Source of the DNA: Ixodes scapularis
Lineage: Eukaryota; Arthropoda; Arachnida; Ixodida; Ixodidae
Direction: 5' to 3'
NCBI RefSeq assembly: GCF_016920785.2
Contig: NW_024609837.1
Span: 43,836,745-43,900,744, forward strand
Length of the DNA: 64,000 nucleotides
Position numbers and translations under genes: made by a program. Of this stretch, positions 11,601 through 22,425 are shown one piece after another (positions within the stretch are counted from its first letter, which is position 1; the number at the start of each line of letters is the position of its first letter). The notes beneath the pieces were generated by a model. The model was not told the origin of the DNA. It did not search any database and saw only the letters and a program-made list of their open reading frames with translations.

Positions 11601-12245
11601 TATAAAACATACAAACAAAATATACACTTTCTAGACTTGAATTTCGCGTAGAAAACTATCACGTCTACATTTTAACAAAAAATAAAAAAAATAAAAAATG
11701 GGTTTTTTGAGAAAATCAATTTCAAAAATGGTACTTTTTGGTTTTCACATAACATTAACGTAAACGTACCGCAAAGAATATTTTATACAGCCAAGTTATT
11801 TTATAATACATATAAAGAACGTGTTTTGGGCTCTCCGTGGACATAAAAAGTATTGATGTAACCCAAGTAGATCGCCAGTAATTAATTGTCAAAGTTCGTC
11901 AACAATTGACCAAGGGGGCGTTTTTGACATTTTTACAGAAAAAAAGCAAAACGCCTAAAATTATTTTATGGTATTGGAGCCTTTTAAATGTGTCCACAGA
12001 GTGCTTTAAAAAAGATAATATAATGTGGACTGAAAATCCACGGCGGGAGATCAAGCGAAACATCCGACCCACGACGGGTGTGAAAAACACTGCTTTTCGC
12101 CGCGGCCTCTTTAAAAATTCATAAGTCGCGAACAAAAAATCCGACGAACTTGCGGTCTGCGGCGACTGCGTTTTTAAAAACGGCGCCATAACATATATTT
12201 TTTTCATCGAAATTAAAAATTCGACCCTTTTTGCCTGCACGATTT
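8651..12245. mobile_element. 3.6-kb element with ~670-bp terminal inverted repeats
   Basis: The left arm is about 8651-9332 and the right arm about 11583-12245. They are near-perfect reverse complements with scattered indels. The outer ends are AAATCGTGCAGGCAAAAAGG and its complement. The interior (9333-11582) carries no transposase that I can recognise. Such arms are typical of foldback-like elements, large non-autonomous TIR elements or the ends of an internally deleted bigger transposon. High arm identity suggests a young element or gene conversion between arms. The flanks share TGAAAC and an AT array, so the target may be an AT-rich repeat. The superfamily is unresolved. Confidence 0.85.
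9333..11582. other. Interior of the inverted-repeat element
   Basis: No long frame is convincing. The largest is a 129-codon plus frame at 9684-10073, which I do not recognise. A TATAAA-like box (TTATAAAGGG, about 10203-10213) lies upstream of two copies of GCCCGGAGACT (10237-10247 and 10294-10304). On the minus strand, TTTCAAG/GTAAGGAT at about 10071 and CGAGAAG/GTAACC at about 10498 look like splice donors. These hints are compatible with captured host DNA or a decayed intron-bearing gene, but they are not proof. Confidence 0.4.
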
Positions 12246-12417
12246 GAGATGAAACCACCCATATATATATATATATATAGCCGGGGCCTTCTCAATTAAA
12301 AGAACGAAAACTTGGTTCCCTTTTTTACGACGTGTCGTGGCTCACCCGTAGGGAAAAAAAAATTAAATAAGAAGTAAAGAAACTGCTTCTTAAATAAAAC
12401 CTTCTGTTACGCAAAAG

Positions 12418-12420
<3 letters not shown>

Positions 12421-12503
<83 letters not shown>

Positions 12504-12506
12504 CAT
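12421..12506. repeat. Long AT microsatellite
   Basis: An almost pure AT array of about 85 bp. A separate shorter AT array lies at about 12260-12280. Confidence 0.95.
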
Positions 12507-13084
12507 AATAGTCCGATACGAAACGACCCCGAAAGACGCGATAAATTGCGCGAAATTGAATTCAATGAAACGCGTGGCCGTTTTGGCGAATGGAGAAACC
12601 AGTCCAAGAAGGGCACGTGACCTGGCGTCAAGCCAACGATTCGTGATGCCATGGCGCGCCGGTAGAGTATCAAAAAGCACGCTGGCGTATCAAGCGACGA
12701 AACTTACTCGACGAGGAGAAAGAGAGAGCTCGTCGAATGCAAACATGGAAACTGGTATAGCCATCGACGACTTAAGAAACGCGGGGCGTGGCGAGTCGCG
12801 CGCATCTCATTATCTCTGCTCGGCCAATTCGGGATTGCCACATTGGCCGGTAAAAAAGCTCAAGAACCAGTAACGAAGCAGGAAGCGTTAATTAACATAA
12901 TTAACATCTTCCAAGGAGGTTTGCTTCATACGTACACAGTATATATGCCTCGGGCTAGAACTGCGCCTTACCCACGCCGAATGAGCTCGATGAAAACTCT
13001 TAAATGGCGCGGGTCATTACGGGCCTCCCCCGACTAACGCCGATCCCTACACAGTGGCGCAGTTGAACACGCTAGACGATTTGC
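12507..13084. other. No recognisable gene
   Basis: A 128-codon open frame on the plus strand (12487-12873) begins inside the microsatellite and has no recognisable motif. The stretch may be the upstream part of the decayed LINE that becomes recognisable at about 13085. Confidence 0.4.
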
Positions 13085-14250
13085 GAAGCACGTCGAGGCC
13101 GGGCCTTAAAGATTGACGTAATTCCAGCGGTGGCTGCCTGGGCACATCATATGAATCCGTCTGTGCTATTAGTGGACCCCCCTGATGCGCCGTTACACCG
13201 CTGGCGCCACTGTCAAATGACCGATCTCAGACAGGCTCATCAAAATTCTCTTTCTACACGATTTACCATGTTTAGCCTTCCCTCAGCAGTGTCCGAGGAC
13301 GGCGACCTGGTAGCCTATGTGGATGCCGGATGTTGGGACCGAGCGGTTGTCCGGGGACTCTGGGTACGGCGGTAGCCGAGCCAGGACAGGAACTCATGTA
13401 GAGGCCGGACTCGGAAAGGACCAAGGAACAGGAGGGGTGTCTCCTGGGCCCTTTCGCAACACGGACTGACTGAATCGAGGCTGTATATATATACAAGCCT
13501 CGTTTGCCCCTCCGTCTCGACTGTGAATCCAACGTGTTCGTGGACGCCCTCGGTGCTTGCAGAGTTGGTGGCTCTCCGGGACGTTCTGTCCCATATTTTG
13601 CCTCTCATTGCTACTCTTCGTCCTCATCGCGTCCTTTTTTACACCGACTCAATGGGGCTGTCCACGCCCTAGGTCGTGTTGATCGCTCCTTCAGTGTGGC
13701 ACCGGGCTTTCATCGGTCTGTGGCCGAGTGCCCCTGCCCGGTCCACTGGATTCGCCGTTCGAGCGTTCCCGCTCATGCAGCGTCAGACGCAGCATGTCAT
13801 CCTTAAACGGTCTACTCGCTTCCTCTTTTCAAGTCGACGGCCACGAATAGTCTGGACATTTAACAGGGCGACTCTATGGTGCGCACCACACGAGCTCTTA
13901 TTTCTCCGTGTGGTTCCAACCTCCCTGGCGGTCTCACCCCGCTCCGAAGAGTTGGTGTGAATGCAGCGATCACACCGTCCATATACCAAGGCATCCACCT
14001 GCTGTCCCTCTTGTCCCGCCCCAGTTCTGGAGGTGATTCTCGAGCCCGGGCCTTCGAGCGACCCGTCGGCGGTATGCTTAGCCGGTTGGGCCTCCATCCT
14101 AACCGGCCGCCAGACTTTCAACGATGGACACATGGGGCAAGCACCACCACCGTTCCCTTCTGGACTTCTTCCAGGAAACGGGAATGGACTTTCACCTTTA
14201 GAAATCTATGCCTAATGGCAAACAAACGTAATAATAATAAAAAAAAGGTT
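13085..14250 (+). pseudogene. Decayed LINE 3' region with RNase H remnants
   Basis: Fragments of a non-LTR retrotransposon polyprotein are readable in changing frames. Three acidic residues in one frame fit the RNase H triad: Asp in VAYVDAG (codon 13322), Glu in AELVALRDVL (codon 13562) and Asp in YTDSMG (codon 13646). The C-terminus SLLDFFQETGMDFHL ends at TAG 14199-14201 and is followed by an AATAATAATAAAA tail at about 14230. A TAG at 13373 and several frameshifts break it. RNase H is known in some LINE clades, notably I-type, and RNase H-bearing LINEs occur in ticks. The clade is not resolved, and the reverse transcriptase part is missing or unrecognisable. Confidence 0.65.
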
Positions 14251-14329
14251 TCCTGACTTTTTTTTTTGTACATCTAACGTGCCATAAGAAACGCGCCTCG
14301 TGCAGTGTGTGCTTTCTGTCTTTTGTATT

Positions 14330-14710
14330 ATGTAGGTACTTGTAACCGCGACTTGACGGTTTCGTGTTTGACGTCTCTATCTCTGCCGACTTCGCCTACA
14401 GGTGTGAAACGTGGTGTCGCGTTCGTGCCAGTTATGAGCACGACTGCCGGAATCTTTTTTTTTTTAAAGTAGTGCGTGCAAACTATGGTTTGCCTTTGCT
14501 GCCACCCCTGATTTTGTTTGTCCCCTTTTTGATCGACTAGGCTATCGAAGCAACTCACTCTTACGAGACGTAAACGAAAGCCGTTGGATAAGATATGATT
14601 CTAATGCAATTTATGCAAAGGTGCAAGGGAGCTGAACAAGAATGATAATAACAATTCCTGGACGAAGGAGAACAAAGGGGACGAAAGACAGACACAGCTA
14701 CGGTAGGTGA
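14330..14710 (-). repeat. SINE or LINE-like 3' body, minus strand
   Basis: Read in complement, 14596-14700 contains TCGTCCCCTTTG and CTTGCACCTTTGCAT, resembling the SINE body at 6640-6700 and the hairpin arm at 6381-6430. No tRNA-like head is visible, so it is a partial copy. Confidence 0.45.
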
Positions 14711-14750
14711 GTGGTGCGCAACCGCGTAACGACACCTGCAGGGCCTTTTG

Positions 14751-15188
14751 CACCCTAAGAAATAGGGGGTGTACACGGGTACTCCTCTTGTTCCATATGT
14801 AACTCCCCTTGTCCCATATGTAACTTCCCAAAACTAAATTTCGTCGTTCTGTCCACTGACGTCGAGCTGGCGATACCAACTTTTACGAGCGGCTTGATAG
14901 TCGACCGATACAACTTATTAAAATAGCTAATGTACTCATTAAAGGCTACATTAAGACAATCAAGGTTTTTTTGGCCCTGCTGCAAAACCTCAGTATTTTT
15001 TTTTTTTTTTTTGTAGTGTTTAATACGAACATTAGCTATTTAGTACGTTATATCCAACAGCTATCGAGCCGCTCGGAAAAGTTGCTATCGCCAGATCGAC
15101 GTCAGTGGACAGAACGACGAAATGTAGTTTTGGGAGTTACATAGGGGGCAAGGGGAGTACCCCTGTACACCCCCTTTTTCTTGGAGTG
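14751..15188. mobile_element. 438-bp TIR element with CAC...GTG ends
   Basis: The ends are CACCCTAAGAA and, in complement, CACTCCAAGAA. Inverted arms of about 190 bp share GGGGGTGTACA, TCGTCGTTCTGTCCACTGAC and ATAGCTAATGT. The centre is a T tract near 14996-15012. Ends starting CAC recall CMC/EnSpm elements, and TG flanks both ends, compatible with a 2-bp target duplication, but this is weak. No transposase is present. Confidence 0.78.
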
Positions 15189-16254
15189 TGGTTCTATAAA
15201 ACCATCGTTATGGCGGGCAGTTATCCGGAGCCTTACCTAAAATCGCTGGGAGCGCGCTTTTGCCGTCCTCCATGATACGTCACAAAACAGCCCGCTTCGG
15301 AGCAAAGTTATATTGCCCTACTTCGTGACACCGCATCGGAGCTCGGGAATTCGCGGCATTTTCGAATCCCGTCGCCGGTTGCGCCCGCCCTCCACCAAAA
15401 TGCCTGCGAGAGAATCGGGGTACTTGTACTCGATACGGTGAGGCGTGTGCTTTATTTTGTAGTCTGGTTACACGGGCACTCGCAGACGCACTGATGTGTG
15501 ACTGAAGTGAGACTTAACTGCGGTTGAGGGTCCAGCGCTCATCACCCGGGCGAAAGATGCCGAGTCACTGGACTGCGGACGCTTGCTCGGCGTCTCATAT
15601 TTCGTGGAAGAGAGCTATGGCGCACGCCCAGAACGCCTTCCCCAGGCCAGGGGGCGATTACTGGAAAATGTGCATACTTGGTTTCACCTTACGTTGAGAC
15701 GCAGCAGACGGTATACGAGCGTACGGGACCAATCGAACCGCGTCAAAAGTGCACCATCGTGGTGTTCGGCGTGTTTCTGCAGTGACAGACGGGCGTAGGA
15801 GCCTTTTCCAACTATACATAACAACAACGTGTTTCTCTACGTGTTCTACCGGCACTAGACCAAACATTAAAAAAAGGTTTTGCGTTTTTGACGTTGTTTG
15901 ATCATTAGCTCGTAGCGTTGGCTGCATGCATCGGACGGACTCCCGAACGGCACGTGACACTGACACACGGCGTTGGATTGGCTCCGATATGGCTCGTAGC
16001 GCGTCAGCTGCGGTCAAACGGTCTGTAGCTTGACAACCGGAAGTCCCCCAGATACCGAGCCCGGGCGGCCACCGCGGTCGCGGGGGTAGGTGGGGAAGGG
16101 GAATGCTAATGGGTTTTCTTCGGAATGGTTTTTCTCAGGTGCGCACGCGCGCTCACATTTGCTTTCCCTCTCTCTCTCTCGCTTTCTCTCAATTTCAATT
16201 AGCATTGCGCAGCCTTCACTAATGCGCAAACCCTCTCGGTCTCGTGCTCGGTTT
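15189..16254. other. No gene; contains an inverted pair of the GCGTCAAAAG family
   Basis: CGCGTCAAAAGTGCACC at about 15743-15759 and TTTTTGACGTTGTTTGATCA at about 15894 form a loose inverted pair spanning about 15740-16012. The second half contains TTGGATTGGCTCCGATATGG. It is related to 30356-30495 and 57115-57185. Confidence 0.45.
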
Positions 16255-16405
16255 CACCTAACCGTGAACCTCGCAGTGGAAGCTAGGAGCCATCGGTGCG
16301 CGTCCATTGCGAGGGTCGCCTGGCCTATCGAGAGCGTTAGTCACGTGACGCTATCGCAACGCCGGATTGGCAGGAATGCTCTCGTAGCGTCCGCTGCATA
16401 GGCGG
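16255..16405. mobile_element. Diverged P1-family MITE copy
   Basis: It shares CAACGCCGGATTGGC, GGAATGCTC and TAGCGTCCGCTGC with the element at 4788-4996. The ends are not clear. Confidence 0.5.
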
Positions 16406-17032
16406 GTGTGCCGCGGTTTGGCTGGCTGTCGACACCCGCTGGTTGCTTAAACTGCCGTCTAGGGATTTTTTTTTTTTTAATCTTTTTCTTGGGGTGGTTG
16501 GTTCGGGACACGCCTAAGGGACGCGGCTTTAAACTAAAGAACGCGACTCGTGACAGCAATGTAGGGGAACGAAATTAAGGAGAAACGCCGGGCGTCGTCT
16601 TTACGAGGGAGGAAGAAGTGTGTTTTCTGAAAGGGACTTCAATAGTATTCCTCTTTATTTCTTGCCCGTGGTCTGCCATTATACTCTCGGTGCGAAACGT
16701 CCTCGAGGAAAAAATAAAGAAATATGTTGTGCGGATGTCTAGACAGCGGGAAATGAAATCTTCTTTCTGAAATGGCCTCCGGTACTGGCTCGAGCCCCTA
16801 GATGGGTAATATCGTCTGCAACGCGACCGCACTAACCTGAGGTTTAAACGGGAGTGCCTTGGTGTGTCGGTAAGATGCTCATCTTACGCAAAGCGCCGAA
16901 GGCGCTTTGCTTTTGAGTTTTACGAGTTTCTCCTTACAGAAAATACCGGGCACTCCTCTTTTCTGCGGGAAAGACATACTGTTTGAGGGACATCACAACG
17001 AGAGCTGGCTTCTGGGACGGAAACCCGCAAGG
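16406..17032. other. No gene; two adjacent perfect hairpins
   Basis: TAAGATGCTCATCTTA at 16871-16886 is a perfect short palindrome. Immediately after it, GCAAAGCGCC (16888-16897) pairs with GGCGCTTTGC (16901-16910) around a GAA loop. Nothing else is recognisable. Confidence 0.55.
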
Positions 17033-17812
17033 CATTCTTGTGCGCGTCCTGCCAAAAAAAAAGAAAACGTAATCTATTACAATTACAATTGCTCTTGCTT
17101 AAAAAGCATTCAATTTGATTGCTGGATCACTTGAGAAGCAAAGTAGTTGGCCGTTACTTGAAAAAGTGTCCGTATACTTTTCCGGTTACTTCTGATATTC
17201 AAAACGACAAGATTTTCCTGCCGGTTTGAAAGCGGGTCTTTCGTGTTGTCCATTAGGGAGTTTTAGGGAACCGTTTTTGCCCATCCAATAGAGTACAATG
17301 GGCCCTCCGGCACGAAGTGCGCATGTGCGAAGTCATATGCGCTAGCGCATGCGCAGTTCGTACCGGAGGACCCATCGCGCCGTAATAATAATATTAAGAA
17401 TGTGTTTTATTTTCCGCCTTAAAAAGTGTACGACGGAGGGAGACCCAGGAAAAAAGCTGCACGATGCAGCTTGACGAGTCCTCGGCCCCCCAACCTTACA
17501 TTCGGCATATTGGGTTGGAGTCACCGTAATGTGAACTACTTATCTGCTTAATTCACAAATTTTGGTAAACCATTCTCCTGTCGGATACTTGGTTCGAAGA
17601 TATCTTCGCAGGAAACTTACAAACAAAAAACGGAACGAAAAAAAAAAAAAAAGCAACGATTACAAGTCATTTTAGTACTTCCAGAAGTAATCAGATTGCT
17701 GTTGTGATCACTACCTGGTAAATGTTATCAAATGATTACGAAATTACTCCAAACACTAGTCGATTACAAGTAATTTCATTGCTTGTCATGAGGTATACCG
17801 TGCGAATCTGCT
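17033..17812. mobile_element. hAT-like element with GTAATC subterminal repeats, copy 1
   Basis: The left end CATTCTTGTGCGCG is followed by TAATCTATTACAATTACA. The right end contains CGATTACAAGTAATTTCATT. It belongs to the family whose best copy is 52750-53247. The 8-bp target duplication is not clear here. The end positions are approximate. Confidence 0.65.
17298..17375. repeat. 78-bp palindrome inside the hAT-like element
   Basis: ATGGGCCCTCCGG and CCGGAGGACCCAT bracket a centre rich in GCGCATGCGC-type alternating purine-pyrimidine. It could be a small nested MITE. Confidence 0.7.
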
Positions 17813-18237
17813 GCCGCGTACGAAGCCTTTGCATTTTGGATAGTGTATCCAGTGTTGTCGTCTTTGGGGTGAGAGGATACGAAACACGTCATCGTATATC
17901 AATACTTGTAGCACAAAGGCCCTCTAGTCTCCAAGTTATGGTGATGATGATGATGATTGGTCTAAGTCACTTTCGATTTGGTGGCAGGGCTGTCTGCCTG
18001 TTTTCATTGCCATGTGTCGGCGATCGCCGCAGAGCCAGAAAGTTTGGCCAATAGGGGGAGGTTGTTGCCCGCTAGATCCAGCGGATTTTGCGATAACACA
18101 AAATAGCGTTACTTCTTTGCCTTGATTATTCCTGAGAAATCGCATAGAGTTGCAGAGCCACAAAGTGACGGGCGGAAGTAGTTATTCCCCTGTTGTCAGA
18201 CTACGCTGCTGTGGTTGCCAGGCTGTCAAGATCTCAT

Positions 18238-18720
18238 TAAAGGGCCCATGAAACGACTTTTGGGTTGGGATAAATCAGTTTAGATTGGGATTTTACTAAT
18301 AGCACATCGTTCAGTGGACCAAAAGAAAAAAGGCAGAAAGTCAAAAGCCTGACTTTCAGTGCGAAAATTTGAAAACAGAGCGGACTATTTCATACCTCCT
18401 CCCCTTCGCAACCTCTCTGCCTTTTCACTGGGATACATCCGCGGTTTCAAAAGCGCGTCATCGGGTCCAAACTGACGTCACACGCAACCGGACCTCACTT
18501 ATTCCCTTCACCCCTAAGCTGACATTGTGGTGGGAGCTACGCGCTTGCCGGACCAAAGAGCCGCCTCCCTTTCATCACCTGACCCCATTCTCTGCAGCCA
18601 CATTTGCCACGCTCACGTGGCAAGTGTGGCTGGCCCAACGAGCACGTAGCTTCAAGAGCACGGTCAGCTTCGGAGTGAACGGCGTGGGGAAAGCAACTTT
18701 TGTCTGAATTTTGAGCGACG
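18238..18720 (+). repeat. Dispersed repeat R1, copy 2
   Basis: It starts at TTAAAGGGCCCATGAAACG and aligns with 3503-3804 and 54196-54500. The later part (from about 18515: AAGCTGACATTGTGG, GCCGGACCA, GAGCCGCCTCC, ATCACCTGAC) aligns with 46584-46680. Confidence 0.7.
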
Positions 18721-19011
18721 GGCTAATCTTCTAGGGGGAGAATGGATGTGTCCGGGATTACACAAACGAGAGTGCGAGCAAGAGGGGACTCCCTTTTTTC
18801 GTCTTCTTTAACTGTTTGGTGGAATGCGCGATTTATGAGTTGAGGAGGAAAGCAAAACAGGAAAAAGTTAGAGAACCCTAAAAAAAAGCGTCTTTTTTTT
18901 TTTTTTTTTTTAGCTGTCTGGTTAAGACACGCGTGTCAAAAAATTAGATTTTTTCGCAAAATATATATCTTAGAGCAATATGGTGGGGGACGCGATTTGG
19001 TCGGTACTCAC
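18721..19011. other. No gene seen
   Basis: The stretch contains a T tract (about 18892-18911) and nothing else that I can support. Confidence 0.5.
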
Positions 19012-19089
19012 CTCCTTTCCACTTGTTTTCAACCCTCGGCATTTGGGGCCCGTGGAGAGGAGGTGGTTCGGCTTCGCCTTCTCGTTGAG
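19012..19089 (-). other. Candidate 78-nt internal exon
   Basis: On the minus strand a pyrimidine-rich acceptor, TTGTTCTTTCCAG, precedes CTCAACGAGAAG at 19089. The block ends at 19012 with GGAAAGGAG followed by GTGAGTACC, an excellent donor. The length is divisible by three. Two of three frames are open, reading either LNEKAKPNHLLSTGP or QREGEAEPPPLHGPQMPRVE. No family is recognised. CTCAACGAGA occurs on both sides of the acceptor, so a small duplication may have created it. Host exon, repeat-borne pseudo-exon and chance are all possible. Confidence 0.25.
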
Positions 19090-20274
19090 CTGGAAAGAAC
19101 AAATGACCATCTCGTTGAGATAAAAAAAAAAAAAAAGCGAATGACAATTCCGTGACGTCATGGACTTTGCACTCAAAATTTCAAATAAATCTCTCGCCGT
19201 CAGTATTGCTCTATTTTTCTTTTTTCGCGTAAAAGTTATTTTTACACGTCTGTCTCTACCAAACCGTTAAAAAAAAAAAAAAAGCTTATTTTTTTTTTTA
19301 GGGGTCTTTTTTTTTTAATTGCGGCGTCCGCCAGCGCCATCTGTCGGCTTTACCTTTTCTCTTGACGTGTGTAACAAGGCGGGCCAGGCTCGCTAGTGCT
19401 ATATTATGCGCGGTTTATACCTCAACCCAAGAATTCTGCGCAGCGTTCTGTAATGTACGGGCGTGCGGGTGTGTGGCATTCCATGCTCGTTGGACCACCC
19501 ATCCGTCAGTCCTGCGCCACGTGATCTCGCTGCCCGCACATTCTCACGCGTAGAGGGCAAGGTCAGGCGATGGAAGGGAGCGGATTGATTGGTCCGGCGA
19601 GCACCTATCTTCCGCCGCCCGGTCACCCGGGCCTTTGATAACACTGCGCGCCACTTTGGGGATGAAGTGGAGGCAGGTGCCACGGTGCTGGGCAAAAAGA
19701 CGGGACCGAGAATTCCGTTCTCCCACTCGTTTCGCTTCTACGCTCAATCCTTGGCGGTAGGACGGCGGCGTGTAATAGCTTTAATCCATTCGGCCAGAGG
19801 TTTTTTTTTTCTTTCTTTCTTTTCATATATATATTATGTTAAGTTGATTTTTTTTTTTTGTGTGTTAATATTTTGCATACTCAAAGTGGGCCTTGTCACA
19901 ATTGTTATATGAACACGTGGTCCCCAAATCGTTTATCATCGAGCATCAGCAGCGGGCTTCTGAAATAAAATAAATCCGTGAAATCCCGAATGTCTTTTTT
20001 TTTTTCTTTTTAATTTGTTCATTGTTCGAACAGCACGATCGCTGAGACAATCATACGTTCGCCCGGAGATAGCGTTATTTGTGGGCGTACGTTTTACTAA
20101 CTTACCAAGGGGGTATCGGTGGACCAATGTGTTAGCGCACGGCAGCTCAAAGTACGTGGGCGAAAGCTCGCAGTGTAGAACTTGGGGATCCTGGGCTCAA
20201 TCATCATCCCTGCCCGTTTCTACACGGATGGGCGTTTTATACCGGCGTGCGGTTGCGTGTCACTATTGCTTGAC
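19090..20274. other. No recognisable gene
   Basis: Poly-A and poly-T tracts (19122-19136, 19269-19300) and short unconvincing frames only. Confidence 0.5.
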
Positions 20275-20487
20275 GTACAGAGTGCGACACTGTTAGCGCG
20301 AACAAGCGATCGCCGGTTTTTCCAGTTTTTCTCTTTAAAACCGAGGGATGTCATCCAAGTTATTATTTCTATGGAAATAGCTCATTTAGTACTTTAATGT
20401 AAGTGATAAAATTTCGTGCTCGCTGATACTACTTAGAAGTGAAATGCGCCAATGTCGTGTTCGCGCTAACAGTGTCGCGATGTGTAC
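20275..20487. mobile_element. 213-bp TIR element (family P3), copy 1
   Basis: The ends GTACAGAGTGCGACACTGTT and, in complement, GTACACATCGCGACACTGTT are followed by AGCGCGAACA on both arms. A related copy at 50305-50536 shares the same order of motifs. It has no coding capacity. Confidence 0.8.
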
Positions 20488-21008
20488 GTTAAAGGCCGCA
20501 GGCTAGTAGCGGTACAGAGAAACTGAAGCGGTTCTGCGTTGCAGATGAAACACCCAAATTGTCTTCATTGGGTCTCCAGGATCACGAATATCAAAATTAT
20601 ATTTCAAGTTGAAGTGCCAAGGTTGCCACACAAGCACATCCAACATAACGCTGAAGTCGCTCCTTCCCGGCGCGTTCGGTGCGAAAAGAGAATCATGGGA
20701 GAGAGATCTCAACATTACCACGCCTTCCCACAAGGCTTAGCCTAGCAGTCAAAAACACTACACACGTTTGGCAGTTGAAACTTCTGGGTATGACGTCACA
20801 CTCAGCAGTTAGGTTTTTCTCCCATCTATTCATACGTTCGGGTCAAATGCTGGTGATATTCAAAGTCACAGGACAAAAATACGCTGTAAATCACCTTTAG
20901 GCCGTTTTTTCCCCAAAAACACTTGCTTAACTATTCCTTATTATTTTTTTTTTATTTAGTAACGCTTAAAGGGAGTAGAGGTTAAAGACTCCAGGCTAGT
21001 AGCGGTAC
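20488..21008. repeat. Region bracketed by a 28-bp direct repeat
   Basis: GTTAAAGGCCGCAGGCTAGT (20488 onward) and GTTAAAGACTCCAGGCTAGT (20981 onward), both continuing AGCGGTAC, enclose 465 bp. The direct repeat could be the flank of an insertion or recombination. The bracketed sequence has no recognisable gene. Confidence 0.55.
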
Positions 21009-21419
21009 ACCAGACACTCATTGGGGCTGCCTAACTTCCTCCTGTCTAAACGCGCACAACACACATTTCTCTAGCTAACGACTAGTAGATGGAGTACTTT
21101 GTAAGCGTAATCCTTCCCAGCTAACGGTCAGCACATAATGTCAGGCAGCGCGGATGCCGAGGGGTTACGATATATGTCCGCCATATAGGTCTGGTATGGT
21201 TATAGTAGACGTCTAATGATCCCATCTTTCTGACTCAACGCCGTACAGTCATCGCTGCAAGAGCTCGTGTGTAACGCAAATAGAAGAAGACAAAAGAGAA
21301 ACACTCTTGTGGGAGTCAAGGGTATATTGTATACACGAAAGACAAGTTGGAGGACATTGTATACCCATTTCGTCTTCCGCAAGGTAGCTTCCATTCGGTA
21401 GAAGGTGCGGTTTCGTTCT
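21009..21419. other. No gene seen
   Basis: Short frames only. ATTGTATAC occurs twice (about 21326 and 21357). Confidence 0.45.
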
Positions 21420-21690
21420 CTTTGTTTGTTTTTGCGCGTTCGTGTGTCTGTTCGAACAATCAACGTACAGTATTAAGGTCTTTCGAGTGATGTAATTTGC
21501 TAGCCTAATCGTTTGGCGGTATAAACTCACATAGACGCACAGACGGTGTGTGTCGTTCGGAATGACTGGCTTGTTTGTTTGTATGCGTTCCTGTCTGCTT
21601 GTGCGGACAATCAACGTGCGGTATTCGTGTCTTTGGAGTGTTGTAATTTGCTAGTCCAGTCGTTTAGCGGTATAAAGCGGTGCTGTGTAC
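21420..21690 (+). repeat. Tandem pair of a 150-bp TATA-bearing module
   Basis: Unit 1 begins TTTGTTTGTTTTTGCGCGTT at 21421 and unit 2 begins TTGTTTGTTTGTATGCGTTC at 21571. Both continue through ACAATCAACGT, TGTAATTTGCTAG and GCGGTATAAA (TATAAA at 21520-21525 and 21671-21676). The second unit is truncated. The TATAAA following a conserved 50-bp block looks promoter-like, but no product follows. Confidence 0.7.
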
Positions 21691-22329
21691 ACGTTCCTCC
21701 AAAACAGGAACGGAAGCTCGTTTCTCGTTCCTTCTCAATGTTGCAACGACTTTGCGTTACAGGTTCCCGTGGTCCGAAAAGAACGCATTCCCCTTACGTA
21801 CATACCTGGAGTTTGGCACGCGAATCTAGTTTCTGAAAAAAGATGTATTTATTTTGTTTTTAAAGCTCAATTCTGAGGTAGTGAAATATTAAAAATAAAA
21901 CAAATACCGGAGGCCGTATGTTTCATACGTCTTATAAGCGTATTTGTCGTCTGCACAGTGGTTTATTAGCTGACGCCCGTGTGGCTTGCTGAACGCAAAC
22001 ACGCTAAAAATCAATGTCAGGGGCTGGCGATGAGCGAGATAACCGCAATAATTAATGCTTTTTACGAAATATGTGGACAACGACCACCTGGAAAGGAAGC
22101 TCACGAACCAGTCTGCATTCTACGGACACCCAGTGTAGGGCATAGGAAATATACAGCTGCCGTTTTTGCTTTATTTTTAATATTTTACCACCTCTACCTT
22201 AAAAAAAAAAAAAGAAAAATAGACAGGAAACTTTTAGCGAAACTACGTTCGCCTGCCCAATTTCAGGTATGTACGTTAGGAAATTCGGATTTTGCAAGGC
22301 GTGCGAAATATGTTAGTCCGTTCGGCCGC
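21691..22329. other. No recognisable gene
   Basis: Lies between copies of the 150-bp module. A 167-codon plus frame (21979-22482) has no recognisable motif and overlaps the inverted module, so I do not call it. Confidence 0.4.
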
Positions 22330-22425
22330 ACCCTGTACATTGATTGTTCGAACAAACGAACAGGCGTACGCGAAACACATCGTGTGCGTCTTACTCTTTC
22401 GTGCCAAACGACTGACCTATACTCC
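22330..22425 (-). repeat. Inverted copy of the TATA-bearing module
   Basis: In complement it contains CAGTCGTTTGGC, GACGCACACGATGTG and GTTCGAACAATCAATGTACAG, matching the module at 21421-21570 in the same order. The TATAAA itself is not retained. Confidence 0.5.

Noticed and set aside
11899..12258. 119-codon minus frame in the right inverted arm, with a related frame in the left arm (8702-8923)
   Set aside because: Similarity between the two only reflects the inverted repeat; AT-rich, differing ends, no recognisable protein.
16871..16910. Bacterial-style terminator hairpins
   Set aside because: Perfect stems, but the surrounding DNA is eukaryotic and no transcription unit ends here.
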